64,000 bases of DNA from Photobacterium sp. Ph5. Its GTDB lineage: Bacteria; Pseudomonadota; Gammaproteobacteria; Enterobacterales; Vibrionaceae. Of the stretch, positions 44,568-53,641 are shown in pieces; the stretch's first letter is position 1, and the number at the start of each line of letters is the position of its first letter. The stretch is taken from the NCBI RefSeq assembly GCF_022129445.1, contig NZ_JADQAQ010000004.1, positions 85,946-149,945 on the forward strand, written 5' to 3'. The notes beneath the pieces are model-generated. The model was not told the origin of the DNA, made no database searches, and saw only the letters and a list, made by a program, of their open reading frames with translations. A program made the position numbers and the translations under genes.

Positions 44568-46902
44568 AGTGAACCTCCTGTATTGTATCAAGTTGATCTT
44601 TCAATGTCTGTGTTGATATATGACAGAGTGTTGTTCCAGTATTGATGCTTATTTGGGGATGTGGAGCATGTGTTCTTACAATCAACACTCCATGATTTTG
44701 GCTAAATCCGATGGTGTTATGTTTGTTGTCATATGCCATGGAGCCAAAGGGAATAACAAGCCCATTTTTAGCATAGACCTGTAGTAAATAGGTGTAGGTT
44801 CGAGTGTAGCCAAATTTTTTAAATACAATCGCACCGTCAGTTGGTGTCATTGAATATGCTGTATTATTTAATGAGATATTGTTTGGAACCTCACTAGGAT
44901 TAATTGTGAGTAGATTATTTTCATAAGAGGTTAACGGTACTAACGTCAAACCATCATGATCTGTTGGTGTAGAGCCATTGAAAGTAATATCTGATATTTG
45001 AGGTATATAAGCAATAGCGACTGTAGATGCAGTATTGTGATTAAAAAGAATGTAATTGTTTTGATGATTATGGATGCCAATCACAGATCCTGACAGCTCA
45101 AGATTACTATTGGTACTACGTTGCCCCTGTGAAATATTAGTATTAAGTTGAGTTGCGTCGAAAGTATATGAAGAGGAAAGTGATGTATTGAAGTTATTAT
45201 CACGAGAATAATCACCGTAGATTGAATAATTAAAGCGATTATTAACAGTTTTGCTAATGCCGGTAGAGTAAACCTGACTTCCTTTAGTTGCATTTATGGT
45301 ACTTGAAGAGTAGGTATTCCCATTGGCAGTTAATGGGAAATTCAATGACAAGGAAACGGCATAATTGGTATGTGCATCGTCATTAGCTTTATTAATATTA
45401 ATCGCAGAGTTGATGTAGAACTGATGGAAATTACTGTTTAAATAGATATCGAAGCCATGCTGGTAGTGATGATTATAATTAGTGCTATACCAAAGGTGTG
45501 ATTGAATACTACTATTCAGGGTTGGTAATTCTAACTCGTAATTGGCACTGTATTTGTTTTTAAAATTATCTTTTTGAGCTTCATATTGGTTTGGTTCAAA
45601 CTCACTGTAATCAATATAGTCTTTATTTGTATTTCTCTTTAATTCTAATTGTATGAAATTTCTTTCGCTGACATCATTGCTATAATTGATCGCAAGCTGA
45701 TCGCCATTATTTTTTATATTAGAGTTATAATGTGCGTGTGACATTTTATTAATAAAAGAAACAGCGCCAAAACGATCAAGGGGTAGTGTTATGCCTGATA
45801 GCATATTTTGATAATTATTAGCAGTGATACCACCTGCAGTGAATGTGGCGATACTTGAACCATGAGAAACTTCTAATTCAGCAAAATCATCAGTAGTAGA
45901 ATGATGTTTAGTGCCTATTGAAAGGTAATATTGATTACTTTTTGGTCTTAGCAAGGTTGAAAGCTGATTAATAGTGTAATGCTTAAGGCTTACTTTTCCA
46001 TCATTGGTAACAACTTTTACGGTGATCTTTCCATTACTAATAGCTTGAATGTTATTAATCAAATAGGGACCGGGTACCACATTCAATTTTTTGATCACAT
46101 AACCATTTTGACTAACAGTAATTGTTGCATTCTTATTAACGGATCCGCTAATAATTGGCGCATAGCCTCGTTGTTGCCAAGGTGTCATATTATTATTGCT
46201 ATATAGAGCGGCACCAGTATAAGAGAAAGAAGGATAGAATTGAGTATAAGTATTACTATTACCAACAGTAAAATCAGACTTAATAGTTTTAATATCACGC
46301 TTTAATTCAATATTAGGTACATTTATATTTGTTTTATTAAGATTTGCATTACCAATTAAACGCCACGCTTCATAATTCAGTGAGAAGTTATTTGATACTG
46401 ATATATTAGCTTTTTTGCCACTGTATTTATTAGCACTAATGTAATACTGCAACATAGCTGCGGTACTACCTTCATCTAATTGATCCTCTTTTCTTTTTTC
46501 TAAAAGTCCCTGTTGAGGTATTTCAAAGGATAAATGTTGAGTTTGAGCGTTAAAGTTAACGTTTGTATTGGGCTCTAAACTTAACGCATAACAATGGTTT
46601 GTTGTTTGATAGTAGTCTTGGTAGAATGCAGGATTAATTAATACTCCTGCTTGAGTTAACCAATTTAAACTAAAGTGAAGAGAGTGAAGCTGATTTTTTG
46701 TAATAACTAAACGCTCTTCACCTGTATATAAACCGTTTACATAAACTTTAACAAGATAAGTGCCTGGTATATAACTTTTATTATGACTATAAAATTGAGG
46801 CGTAATAGTATTAGATCCATGTACAAAACTCATATTAAAGTCTGTATTATTAGCATAACTTGGTACTGATATTATTAAGCTAATGATAATCGCTTTATTC
46901 AT
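44560..46902 (-). CDS. Fimbrial outer-membrane usher
   Basis: Ushers form the 24-strand outer-membrane pore through which chaperone-usher pili are built. The 780-residue protein has a signal peptide, an N-terminal chaperone-binding domain (about 18-140), the barrel with plug domain (GPYLINNIQAISNGKITVKV region) and C-terminal domains ending in two Cys (CHISTQTLKDQLDTIQEVHC). Conserved barrel text such as GYAPIISGSVNKNATITVSQNG and GFSQNHGVLIVR is present. It is shorter than FimD (about 830-870). It starts 11 bases after the major subunit. Confidence 0.87.
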   Translation of the reverse strand: MNKAIIISLIISVPSYANNTDFNMSFVHGSNTITPQFYSHNKSYIPGTYLVKVYVNGLYTGEERLVITKNQLHSLHFSLNWLTQAGVLINPAFYQDYYQTTNHCYALSLEPNTNVNFNAQTQHLSFEIPQQGLLEKRKEDQLDEGSTAAMLQYYISANKYSGKKANISVSNNFSLNYEAWRLIGNANLNKTNINVPNIELKRDIKTIKSDFTVGNSNTYTQFYPSFSYTGAALYSNNNMTPWQQRGYAPIISGSVNKNATITVSQNGYVIKKLNVVPGPYLINNIQAISNGKITVKVVTNDGKVSLKHYTINQLSTLLRPKSNQYYLSIGTKHHSTTDDFAELEVSHGSSIATFTAGGITANNYQNMLSGITLPLDRFGAVSFINKMSHAHYNSNIKNNGDQLAINYSNDVSERNFIQLELKRNTNKDYIDYSEFEPNQYEAQKDNFKNKYSANYELELPTLNSSIQSHLWYSTNYNHHYQHGFDIYLNSNFHQFYINSAININKANDDAHTNYAVSLSLNFPLTANGNTYSSSTINATKGSQVYSTGISKTVNNRFNYSIYGDYSRDNNFNTSLSSSYTFDATQLNTNISQGQRSTNSNLELSGSVIGIHNHQNNYILFNHNTASTVAIAYIPQISDITFNGSTPTDHDGLTLVPLTSYENNLLTINPSEVPNNISLNNTAYSMTPTDGAIVFKKFGYTRTYTYLLQVYAKNGLVIPFGSMAYDNKHNTIGFSQNHGVLIVRTHAPHPQISINTGTTLCHISTQTLKDQLDTIQEVHCA

Positions 46903-46913
46903 TATTATTATTT

Positions 46914-47462
46914 CTAGTTGTAGACAACAGTGTAGGTTGCGTTTGACTGAACCATACCAGGGGTAACTGTAGCCTTACCATCTGCTTTCATTTGCACTGT
47001 ATAGTTGTAAGATATATTGTTATTTTTTGACGGTTTAAATAGTGATATTCTATGTCCTGAAGTAATAGGAGTATTTGTTTGTGAGTTTATCGGTGTTAAT
47101 TGAATATAAATATGTTTAGCAGCGTCATTTTTAGCTATATTTTTTAAGCCCTGAGAGTTCAAATCACTTCCGGTCCAATTTATTTTAGCTTTAGAGCTTG
47201 TAAATGTACTCGCACAGTTTTTATTTGGTGTTAATGAAAAATTAACAGGTTGACTGAAAAGATCATTGGTTGTCATGGTTTTTAAATCTACAGTTCCATT
47301 ATTACTATTACCTGAACCGTTGGACTTGAAAGTAATATTACATGTTCCGTCAACAACTTTTCCATTAAAATGTATAGTTCCTGAGTTATTAATAGCTGTT
47401 GCAGAGCAATTAATAGAAGTAAGCAATATAGTTAAAAGGCAGCTTTTTATTTTGGTATCCAT
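46914..47462 (-). CDS. Major fimbrial subunit
   Basis: First gene of the operon. The 182-residue protein has a signal peptide ending near SATA and a pilin domain with the usual Cys pair (GTCNITF and NKNCAS), a Gly/Ser/Asn-rich loop and the C-terminal strand ATYTVVYN with the penultimate Tyr used in donor-strand exchange. Being first and single-domain, it is the likely repeated shaft subunit. Confidence 0.83.
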   Translation of the reverse strand: MDTKIKSCLLTILLTSINCSATAINNSGTIHFNGKVVDGTCNITFKSNGSGNSNNGTVDLKTMTTNDLFSQPVNFSLTPNKNCASTFTSSKAKINWTGSDLNSQGLKNIAKNDAAKHIYIQLTPINSQTNTPITSGHRISLFKPSKNNNISYNYTVQMKADGKATVTPGMVQSNATYTVVYN

Positions 47463-47665
47463 AATATTTCACCTTGATGTCAATATGTTGACACTATATG
47501 TGAATTAGGAAGTATGAACAGTTTGAATTTATAGATAGGTAAATATGATGCTTATGGTTTATAGCTAACTTACTGAAAATATTTATTTATTTTGATGATT
47601 TCATTTGTGAAAATTTAAAAACAAATACGAAGATAATGAAAAATATAATAGATAACGATAAATTA

Positions 47666-47702
47666 TTATTATCTAATCTCATATTGTGAGATTAGATAAT
47701 AA
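47666..47702. repeat. Perfect 16-base inverted repeat between FUSC and fimbrial genes
   Basis: TTATTATCTAATCTCA (47666-47681) and its exact complement (47687-47702) enclose a 5-base loop, 12 bases past the FUSC stop. It is AT-rich and has no T-run on the minus strand, so it is a weak terminator at best. The 252-base gap also carries the fimbrial promoter. Confidence 0.75.
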
Positions 47703-47714
47703 ATTATTGAAATT

Positions 47715-49655
47715 TTATTTCAATGGAAATGCTTGTTGATAACATAACCATAATTCTAATTGTTTAATATCTTCTTCAATTAATGAACATAGCATGTCTG
47801 CTGAGTGTTCGTAATTACTAGTATCAATCTCAATAGGTTGATTTATCTCATAACGATGTGGGAATCGTTTTTCAATATCAGAAAGCTGTTTAGTCCATTT
47901 CTGAGTATAGCTATTATCAACAGAGGTATTCAGTCCAAGTTTGGTTGCTAATAAAAGTGAATCACTTAAACGACGTAAGATAACTAATAAACTTTTCCAA
48001 TCTTGAGATGTACGAGGACTAAGGTTTGGCTCTTTTAATAAATTAAAGATCTCATCTTTAAGGGCATAATAATTATCCTGTGCTTTATACAGGTTTAGCT
48101 TCTGTTCAAAGAGAGGCTTATTAAGTACGGTTACATATAAAATCTGAGAGCGTATCATGCGCGCAATATAGTGATCTAACCAACGCATTGTCCAACTCGG
48201 TGCTATAAAGTAGTTTATAGAAAAGGCAATCGTTACCCCAAATAATGTATCAATAATACGATAAAACGTCACATAGGTATTGTCCGGTGAGAGTAGGCTA
48301 ATAGCAAAAACAATCATCGATGTTAACCAGAATACGTGGATATCGTAACGTTCTTTATGGTATGTCGTAAAAGCAAAAAAGACAGATATACTCGTTAATA
48401 TAATTAGATGTTGGTGTGGGAAAAAATATAAACACACAAAACTATATAAACCGCCTAATGCTGTGCCATAAAAACGATGCCAAATTCGATGGTTAGTGAC
48501 ACCAATAGATGACGTGAGTAATACAATAAAGGCAGTTAATGATATCCAATAGCCTTGAGGGATTTGATAGAAAATCGTTAAAAATTGTGTAATAGCGAGT
48601 GTAATGGCTATTTTACCACCGTGTCGCCATTCTTTAGACTTAAGATGTAAAGCGCGTTTAAAATTGCGTAAAAATGATACTGTATCGGAGGTGAAAAGAT
48701 AAATATTTTTACTGTAATCAAGTGTAGAGAAGGTTGAAAAGTTATAACAGCGCTTTAGTTGTTCTAATAAATCGACAATGTATTGGTTGTTTTTATGCTC
48801 GTTGACATCAAACATCGCTGTAATTTGCTGGTGTTGTTTGATTTCTCTCGCAGCTTGTTCTATCCAATCAGATAAACGGCTACGTGTATTTTGTTTTAAA
48901 TTGAAACTTAAAATACGTTCAAGACTAATTACATATTCAGCGACTTCAAGTGAACGTTGTAGATCCATACGTACTTGTTCTGTGCGTTTAGCTGAAGTAA
49001 TTGAATTACTGTAATAGGCAACTTTACGAGCACAGAGATAAAACTTCTGTCGTTTCTGCTCTAAAACCGATTCATCATCCGTTAAACGTAATGTATTTAG
49101 CCAGTCAGCAAGCGTCAATGTCACGGAATGTATATGGTTTTGTAATATACGCCCTTTGAAAAAAGGCCATAAGATAAGTGATGTTAGTATTACACAGCCC
49201 GCTGCAAACAGGTTCGCGATGAGAATGATGAAAAATGCATTTTCAGTGCTCGCAAAGTGAATGGACATAATGTAAGTAAAGCCAAAATTATAACCAAACA
49301 AACGAATATGCGGACGTTGATTCGACATCAAGCCATACACAATGGCAATGCTACATAATGTAAGAGAGCTAAACCATAAGTTATCGTAGACACTAAAAGC
49401 CAAGTAAGTTGATAAGGCCGTTAAAATGACGGAGATCGATAAAATTTGTAAGCGTTTTAAATAAGGGAGATCGCGTGCTTGAACACCGAGTAGCCAAGCG
49501 GTGATGAGTCCTGATATTCCTGCGGCGGTAAAACCGAAAAAATAGAATATGCCGAGTGACATCACCATTGGAATAGTAATGCGAATAGAATCAGGAATAT
49601 CTGCCGCGTTAGAAAACCAACGAGACCATAGGGAGCGAAGAGAGTGCTTTTTCAT
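47715..49655 (-). CDS. FUSC/YccS-type membrane protein
   Basis: This 646-residue protein has two membrane modules (about 25-165 and 345-500) each followed by a helical cytoplasmic part, the layout of YccS/AaeB-like FUSC proteins. Typical text is IPMVMSLGIFYFFGFTAAGISGLITAWLLG and the second-module RHGGKIAITLAITQFLTIFY, PQGYWISLTAFIVLL and RIWHRFYGTALGGLYSFV. Members are implicated in export of aromatic acids or in envelope physiology. Substrate and regulator are not evident. Confidence 0.83.
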   Translation of the reverse strand: MKKHSLRSLWSRWFSNAADIPDSIRITIPMVMSLGIFYFFGFTAAGISGLITAWLLGVQARDLPYLKRLQILSISVILTALSTYLAFSVYDNLWFSSLTLCSIAIVYGLMSNQRPHIRLFGYNFGFTYIMSIHFASTENAFFIILIANLFAAGCVILTSLILWPFFKGRILQNHIHSVTLTLADWLNTLRLTDDESVLEQKRQKFYLCARKVAYYSNSITSAKRTEQVRMDLQRSLEVAEYVISLERILSFNLKQNTRSRLSDWIEQAAREIKQHQQITAMFDVNEHKNNQYIVDLLEQLKRCYNFSTFSTLDYSKNIYLFTSDTVSFLRNFKRALHLKSKEWRHGGKIAITLAITQFLTIFYQIPQGYWISLTAFIVLLTSSIGVTNHRIWHRFYGTALGGLYSFVCLYFFPHQHLIILTSISVFFAFTTYHKERYDIHVFWLTSMIVFAISLLSPDNTYVTFYRIIDTLFGVTIAFSINYFIAPSWTMRWLDHYIARMIRSQILYVTVLNKPLFEQKLNLYKAQDNYYALKDEIFNLLKEPNLSPRTSQDWKSLLVILRRLSDSLLLATKLGLNTSVDNSYTQKWTKQLSDIEKRFPHRYEINQPIEIDTSNYEHSADMLCSLIEEDIKQLELWLCYQQAFPLK

Positions 49656-49833
49656 TAGTTACATTATAAACGCAAGAAATATAGGTATGAGTTAGTATAA
49701 AACCAACAGTATTTGTAAAGGGTATATTTTACGTAATGTATGCCTATCGCAGAAAGCTGACAAGAAGATTTACAGTATAATGTAAATTTAGTGCTTATTA
49801 GCTAAATATTGATGAATATAGCAACAAATAAAG

Positions 49834-49860
49834 GCAATAAAGCCCTTGATTTAAGGGCTC
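49834..49860 (-). terminator. Terminator-like hairpin after the 49876 gene
   Basis: Stem AGCCCTT / AAGGGCT with a 5-base loop lies 16 bases past the stop at 49876 and has a T-rich minus-strand tail. Confidence 0.7.
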
Positions 49861-49875
49861 TAGAAATTGGCAAGA

Positions 49876-50241
49876 TTAAGCGGATTTTAATAGTAACTGA
49901 CCAAGGTAGTTCATCGAAAATGCAGCATCTTGTGCTGCGGTATTAATTTTAGCGATGTATTTATCAGCTCGTTCTGGATCATCTTTTAGGCTAGCTTTAA
50001 TCTTATTGATCATTTGCTCTGCCATTTCAGTTTTTTGCTTACAATCATTAAATAGCGCTGAAATAAAAGAGATCTCAATTTCTCCACCTTTGGCGAACAA
50101 CTCAGATGCAATGTTATAAACAGTATGGAATTTGTTCGCAGCATCTTTTTTATTTGTTTCAACTTCTGATTCCCATTCAGATGACCAAGTCTTAAAGATA
50201 ACGGCAATCTGCGGATTTGCGGCGATTTTAATTTGTTGCAT
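49876..50241 (-). CDS. Uncharacterised helical protein
   Basis: I do not recognise this 121-residue soluble protein. It appears fully helical, with many Lys, Glu and Ala and a single Cys (FNDCKQKTEM), and no signal peptide. The pattern recalls phasin-like helical proteins in a loose way, which is not enough for a call. It is single and divergent from the 50532 gene. Confidence 0.6.
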   Translation of the reverse strand: MQQIKIAANPQIAVIFKTWSSEWESEVETNKKDAANKFHTVYNIASELFAKGGEIEISFISALFNDCKQKTEMAEQMINKIKASLKDDPERADKYIAKINTAAQDAAFSMNYLGQLLLKSA

Positions 50242-50531
50242 ATTGAGTTCCTAGCGTTGTTCGATAAAGCATAATAATTCAGCTTAATTACGGATAAAAG
50301 CCTTTCTTACCGAAAAGCAAAATCGACGGTAGATCTCTTTCGCCTTTGTTTGATTGTTAACCATATTTACTATTAACAACCAATTATTATCGGATTTGCA
50401 TCACATTATTTATCTTAATTTTCACTTTCTTGTCATTTCTATTGCGAAAAAGCTTGCTTGCGACACTGTAACGTTTTAGCTTGAAGTTAGCCGATAATTT
50501 ATATTAATGGCTGAAAGCTAAGGAGGAACTT

Positions 50532-50813
50532 ATGATTCAAGTGAACTTCGATTTAGCAAAAACGGCGTACAATAAAGTGCTTAAATACCCATTTGGAGGT
50601 GAATTAGAGCAACATGAATATTTAGCACTTCGAGTATTTCGTTGGGATCTCGCTCGTGCTGGAATGCAAATCGATCGTGCGTTTGATTTGCGCTTAAAAC
50701 GGTGCGGTTATCGAAATATTGCTACGCAGCCAGCTAAAGCACATCGACCATTGCCTACTTGTGTCATTGATAAGATGAGTGAGGCGTGGAAATTTCAAAA
50801 CGGTTATATCTAA
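50532..50813 (+). CDS. Uncharacterised small protein
   Basis: This 93-residue soluble basic protein is not one I recognise. AAGGAGG right before the start gives strong support for translation. The centre (HEYLALRVFRWDLARAGMQIDRAFDLRLKRCGY) is likely helical. It stands alone between a 290-base divergent region and the glutathione peroxidase gene. Confidence 0.62.
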   Translation: MIQVNFDLAKTAYNKVLKYPFGGELEQHEYLALRVFRWDLARAGMQIDRAFDLRLKRCGYRNIATQPAKAHRPLPTCVIDKMSEAWKFQNGYI

Positions 50814-50921
50814 TGTTTTATTCTCTTCAATAGTGGCTAAAGAAATAAACTTTCTTTAGCCCTTTTTCGTATTGTTGACTAATTAGCTAAATAATTAATT
50901 GATAAATAGAAGGGAAACAAC

Positions 50922-51503
50922 ATGCAAGTGTTGAGCAATAATCGTTTTATTTTACGACTTATTTTATTAGTAAGTTCGCTCCTTTTTACTTCTCTTGTTA
51001 CAACATCGGCGAATGCTGCAAGTTGCCCAACGCTCTATCAATATCCTTTAAAGAAACTCAATAGCGATGAGTATTATGATTTTTGCCAGCAATTGACTGG
51101 GAAAGTGGTATTAGTGGTGAATACGGCTAGTCAATGTGGTTTTACACCCCAATTCAAACAGTTGGAAGAACTGTATAAAACGTATAAAGGTAGTGGATTG
51201 GTGGTTATTGGTTTTCCATCTAATGATTTTAAGCAAGATAGAGGCAGCGATCAGCAAACGGCTAATATTTGTTATAGCAATTATGGCGTAACGTTTCCTA
51301 TGATGACAAAAACAAGTATTAAGGGAAGTAAGGCCAATCCATTATATAAACATTTAATCGCACAGTCTGGCAAGTCGGTCGGGTGGAACTTCCAAAAGTA
51401 TTTGTTAAATAAACAAGGACAAGTAGTTGGCGTATTCCCATCGAACGTATCACCAACCAGTAATGAGATAGTTACTGCAATTAAACAACAATTGAAGATA
51501 TAA
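50922..51503 (+). CDS. Exported glutathione peroxidase
   Basis: Glutathione or thioredoxin peroxidases reduce hydroperoxides. The 193-residue protein has a signal peptide (about 1-32, ending SANA) and a GPx fold. The peroxidatic Cys72 is in NTASQCGFTPQ, with the conserved FPSNDF (Gln replaced by the usual loop) and the Trp-Asn pair in VGWNFQKYL. It is a Cys, not a selenocysteine, enzyme. Export to the periplasm is unusual compared with BtuE. GAAGGGA precedes the start. Confidence 0.9.
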   Translation: MQVLSNNRFILRLILLVSSLLFTSLVTTSANAASCPTLYQYPLKKLNSDEYYDFCQQLTGKVVLVVNTASQCGFTPQFKQLEELYKTYKGSGLVVIGFPSNDFKQDRGSDQQTANICYSNYGVTFPMMTKTSIKGSKANPLYKHLIAQSGKSVGWNFQKYLLNKQGQVVGVFPSNVSPTSNEIVTAIKQQLKI

Positions 51504-51522
51504 AATCGAATGTAGAAGATAA

Positions 51523-51554
51523 AAAAGCCAGCATTGTAATCAATACTGGCTTTT
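51523..51554. terminator. Bidirectional terminator between gpx and the second AGCS symporter
   Basis: A 14-base stem with one mismatch, AAAAGCCAGCATTG / CAATACTGGCTTTT, loop TAAT, lies between the convergent stops (51503 and 51570). Confidence 0.88.
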
Positions 51555-51569
51555 AAAAATGATTACAGA

Positions 51570-53072
51570 TTACTTAGCGAAATGGTTACCGTGTTTACGG
51601 CGCGCTTTCGCAATGGTATCTGGGTGCCATGCACCATCAAGATCTTCAAGCTCTGGGAATTTAGAACGGTCAAACTCAGGTGTTTTTCCTTGTTTTAGCT
51701 GGTGCTCGTAATCTTTAATAACGCGGATAGCTAATTTTGATAAGAAAATTAGCGCTACGATATTAACAAACGCCATTAAGCCCATAGATGCATCAGCTAA
51801 GTTCCAAACCACAGGTAGAGAAGCGACTGAACCAAACATTACCATGCCTAGTACACACAAGCGGAAAAGCATCAGACCTTTTTTGGTATTACCATTTAGG
51901 AACATGATGTTTGTTTCAGCGTATGAGTAGTTTGCAATAATTGACGAAAAACAAAATAACAAGATTGCTGCAGCAATAAAGTATGTTGTCCAGTTACCTA
52001 ATTCGTTAGAAAGTGCGGTTTGTAATAAGCTAATACCTTGACCGGCATTGGGCATATCCATTACACCTGAAAGCATGATCATTGCAGCAGATGCAGTACA
52101 GATAACAATGGTATCAACGAATACACCTAGCATTTGCACGAAGCCTTGTGAGGCAGGGTGGTTAGGGTTTGGTGTTGCACTTGCTGCGATATTAGCAGCC
52201 GAGCCCATACCTGCTTCATTTGAGAACAAACCACGTGCAATACCTGTTTGCATTGCTTGTGAAATTGTAAATGCGACACCGCCAGCAGCAGCTTCTTGCC
52301 AACCAAATGCACTTTTCACGATAAGAGAAAGAACAGCAGGGATTTCTGTGATATTCATTATTACGACGATAACAGCAATAGCGAGGTAACCAATTGCCAT
52401 CACTGGAACAATTTTAGCTGATGCTGAAGCAACACGGCGAAGACCGCCCATAATAAAGAAAGCAGAAAAGATGACGAGTACGATGCCTTGAGTTGTTTCA
52501 TTAAAACCAAAAGAGTGGTGAAGCGCATCTGTAATCGTATTTGCTTGAACTGCGTTAAATACAAAGCCAAACGCGATAATTAAGCAGATAGAAAATAGCG
52601 TTCCCATCCAACGCTTGCCTAAGCCTTTTTCCATATAATAAGCAGGGCCGCCACGGTATTGACCATCAACGTCTTTTACTTTGTATACTTGTGCAAGGGT
52701 TGATTCAATAAACGCAGTTGCCATACCAAATAGGGCAATAACCCACATCCAGAAAATAGCACCAGGTCCGCCAATGCTTAAGGCTACTGCAATACCTGCC
52801 ATGTTACCGGTACCAACACGCGCAGCCATGGATGTACAAAAGACTTGATACGAACTGATTCCATTTTCAAGTTCACGGCCACTTTTAAGTACCTTAATAG
52901 CATGTCCGAATTGACGGATTTGTATAAAGCCTAAACGTAGAGAGAAATAAATACCTACACCTACGAGTAAGTACACCAATACCTGTCCCCACAGTACACC
53001 ATTGATTGAACCAATGATTGCTAACAGACTATCGTTAATAGTTGTAAGCAAATTTTCATTCGTAGAATTCAT
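51570..53072 (-). CDS. AGCS-family amino acid:sodium symporter
   Basis: The 500-residue transporter is a paralogue of the one at 29711. AGCS landmarks are GQVLVYLLVGVGIYFSLRLG-type N-terminus, RVGTGNMAGIAVALSIGGPG, GGPAYYMEKGLG and GIARGLFSNEAGMGSAANIA. It has a longer polar C-terminus (EHQLKQGKTPEFDRSKFPE). Unlike its paralogue it has no glycine riboswitch upstream. Alanine or glycine uptake with Na+ is the family role. Confidence 0.92.
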   Translation of the reverse strand: MNSTNENLLTTINDSLLAIIGSINGVLWGQVLVYLLVGVGIYFSLRLGFIQIRQFGHAIKVLKSGRELENGISSYQVFCTSMAARVGTGNMAGIAVALSIGGPGAIFWMWVIALFGMATAFIESTLAQVYKVKDVDGQYRGGPAYYMEKGLGKRWMGTLFSICLIIAFGFVFNAVQANTITDALHHSFGFNETTQGIVLVIFSAFFIMGGLRRVASASAKIVPVMAIGYLAIAVIVVIMNITEIPAVLSLIVKSAFGWQEAAAGGVAFTISQAMQTGIARGLFSNEAGMGSAANIAASATPNPNHPASQGFVQMLGVFVDTIVICTASAAMIMLSGVMDMPNAGQGISLLQTALSNELGNWTTYFIAAAILLFCFSSIIANYSYAETNIMFLNGNTKKGLMLFRLCVLGMVMFGSVASLPVVWNLADASMGLMAFVNIVALIFLSKLAIRVIKDYEHQLKQGKTPEFDRSKFPELEDLDGAWHPDTIAKARRKHGNHFAK

Positions 53073-53604
53073 AATTTTTCCTGTAAATAAAACTTAATCA
53101 TCAAGATAATTAAGTGAATAGGAACATTCATATTTAGTGAGTGTTCTTAATTTATCGGCTTGTATGATGATATTTTTTATAATTAATATTGAATGAATAT
53201 TCTTTAATGAACATATCACAACCATCTAACATCGAACCGACTTAGTTGCTCTAAAGGCGATGAAAGGTAGCACGAATCACTAAAAATCCAAGCGGACTTA
53301 TATCACAAAAAAAGAATCAAATCCATGTAACACGTTACATTTTGATTGGGTTGGTGATGTTATTTTCTATTAAATCAATTGGTTATGTTTTTATGGTGAG
53401 GCGTGGTGAAGTTGCTCAAATAAACACTGTGCATTACCATGGGTTAAGAATATTCGTGTGTTTTTAAATTTTTAGGTAGGATTTTATTTTTTGATAAAAG
53501 GTGAGAGATGAGAATTAACAGCTGATTGAGATTGCCGTAAACCTAGCTAAAAAATCATTACATTATTATATTGGATACTATTTACATCTATTAAAATAGT
53601 CAGA
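53073..53604. other. Intergenic region upstream of the second AGCS symporter
   Basis: This 532-base AT-rich stretch is the promoter region of the leftward symporter. It holds the palindrome listed at 53325-53340. I find no open frame of note and no riboswitch pattern. Confidence 0.5.
53325..53340. promoter_or_regulatory. Operator-like palindrome
   Basis: ATGTAACACGTTACAT has two perfect 7-base half-sites around AC, the form of a dimer-binding operator (LacI- or GntR-type). It is about 255 bases before the symporter start and about 300 bases past the RNase T2 stop, so its target is uncertain. Confidence 0.45.
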
Positions 53605-53638
53605 AAAAAGAAGGGATAAACAACGTTTATCCCTTTTT
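53605..53638 (-). terminator. Intrinsic terminator of the RNase T2 gene
   Basis: A perfect 10-base stem AAGGGATAAA / TTTATCCCTT with loop CAACG is followed on the minus strand by TCTTTTTTCTG-type Ts, just past the stop at 53642. Confidence 0.9.
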
Positions 53639-53641
53639 ATA

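Noticed and set aside
49876-50241. Phasin assignment for the 121-residue helical protein
   Set aside because: Only general helical composition supports it; no polyhydroxyalkanoate genes are nearby.
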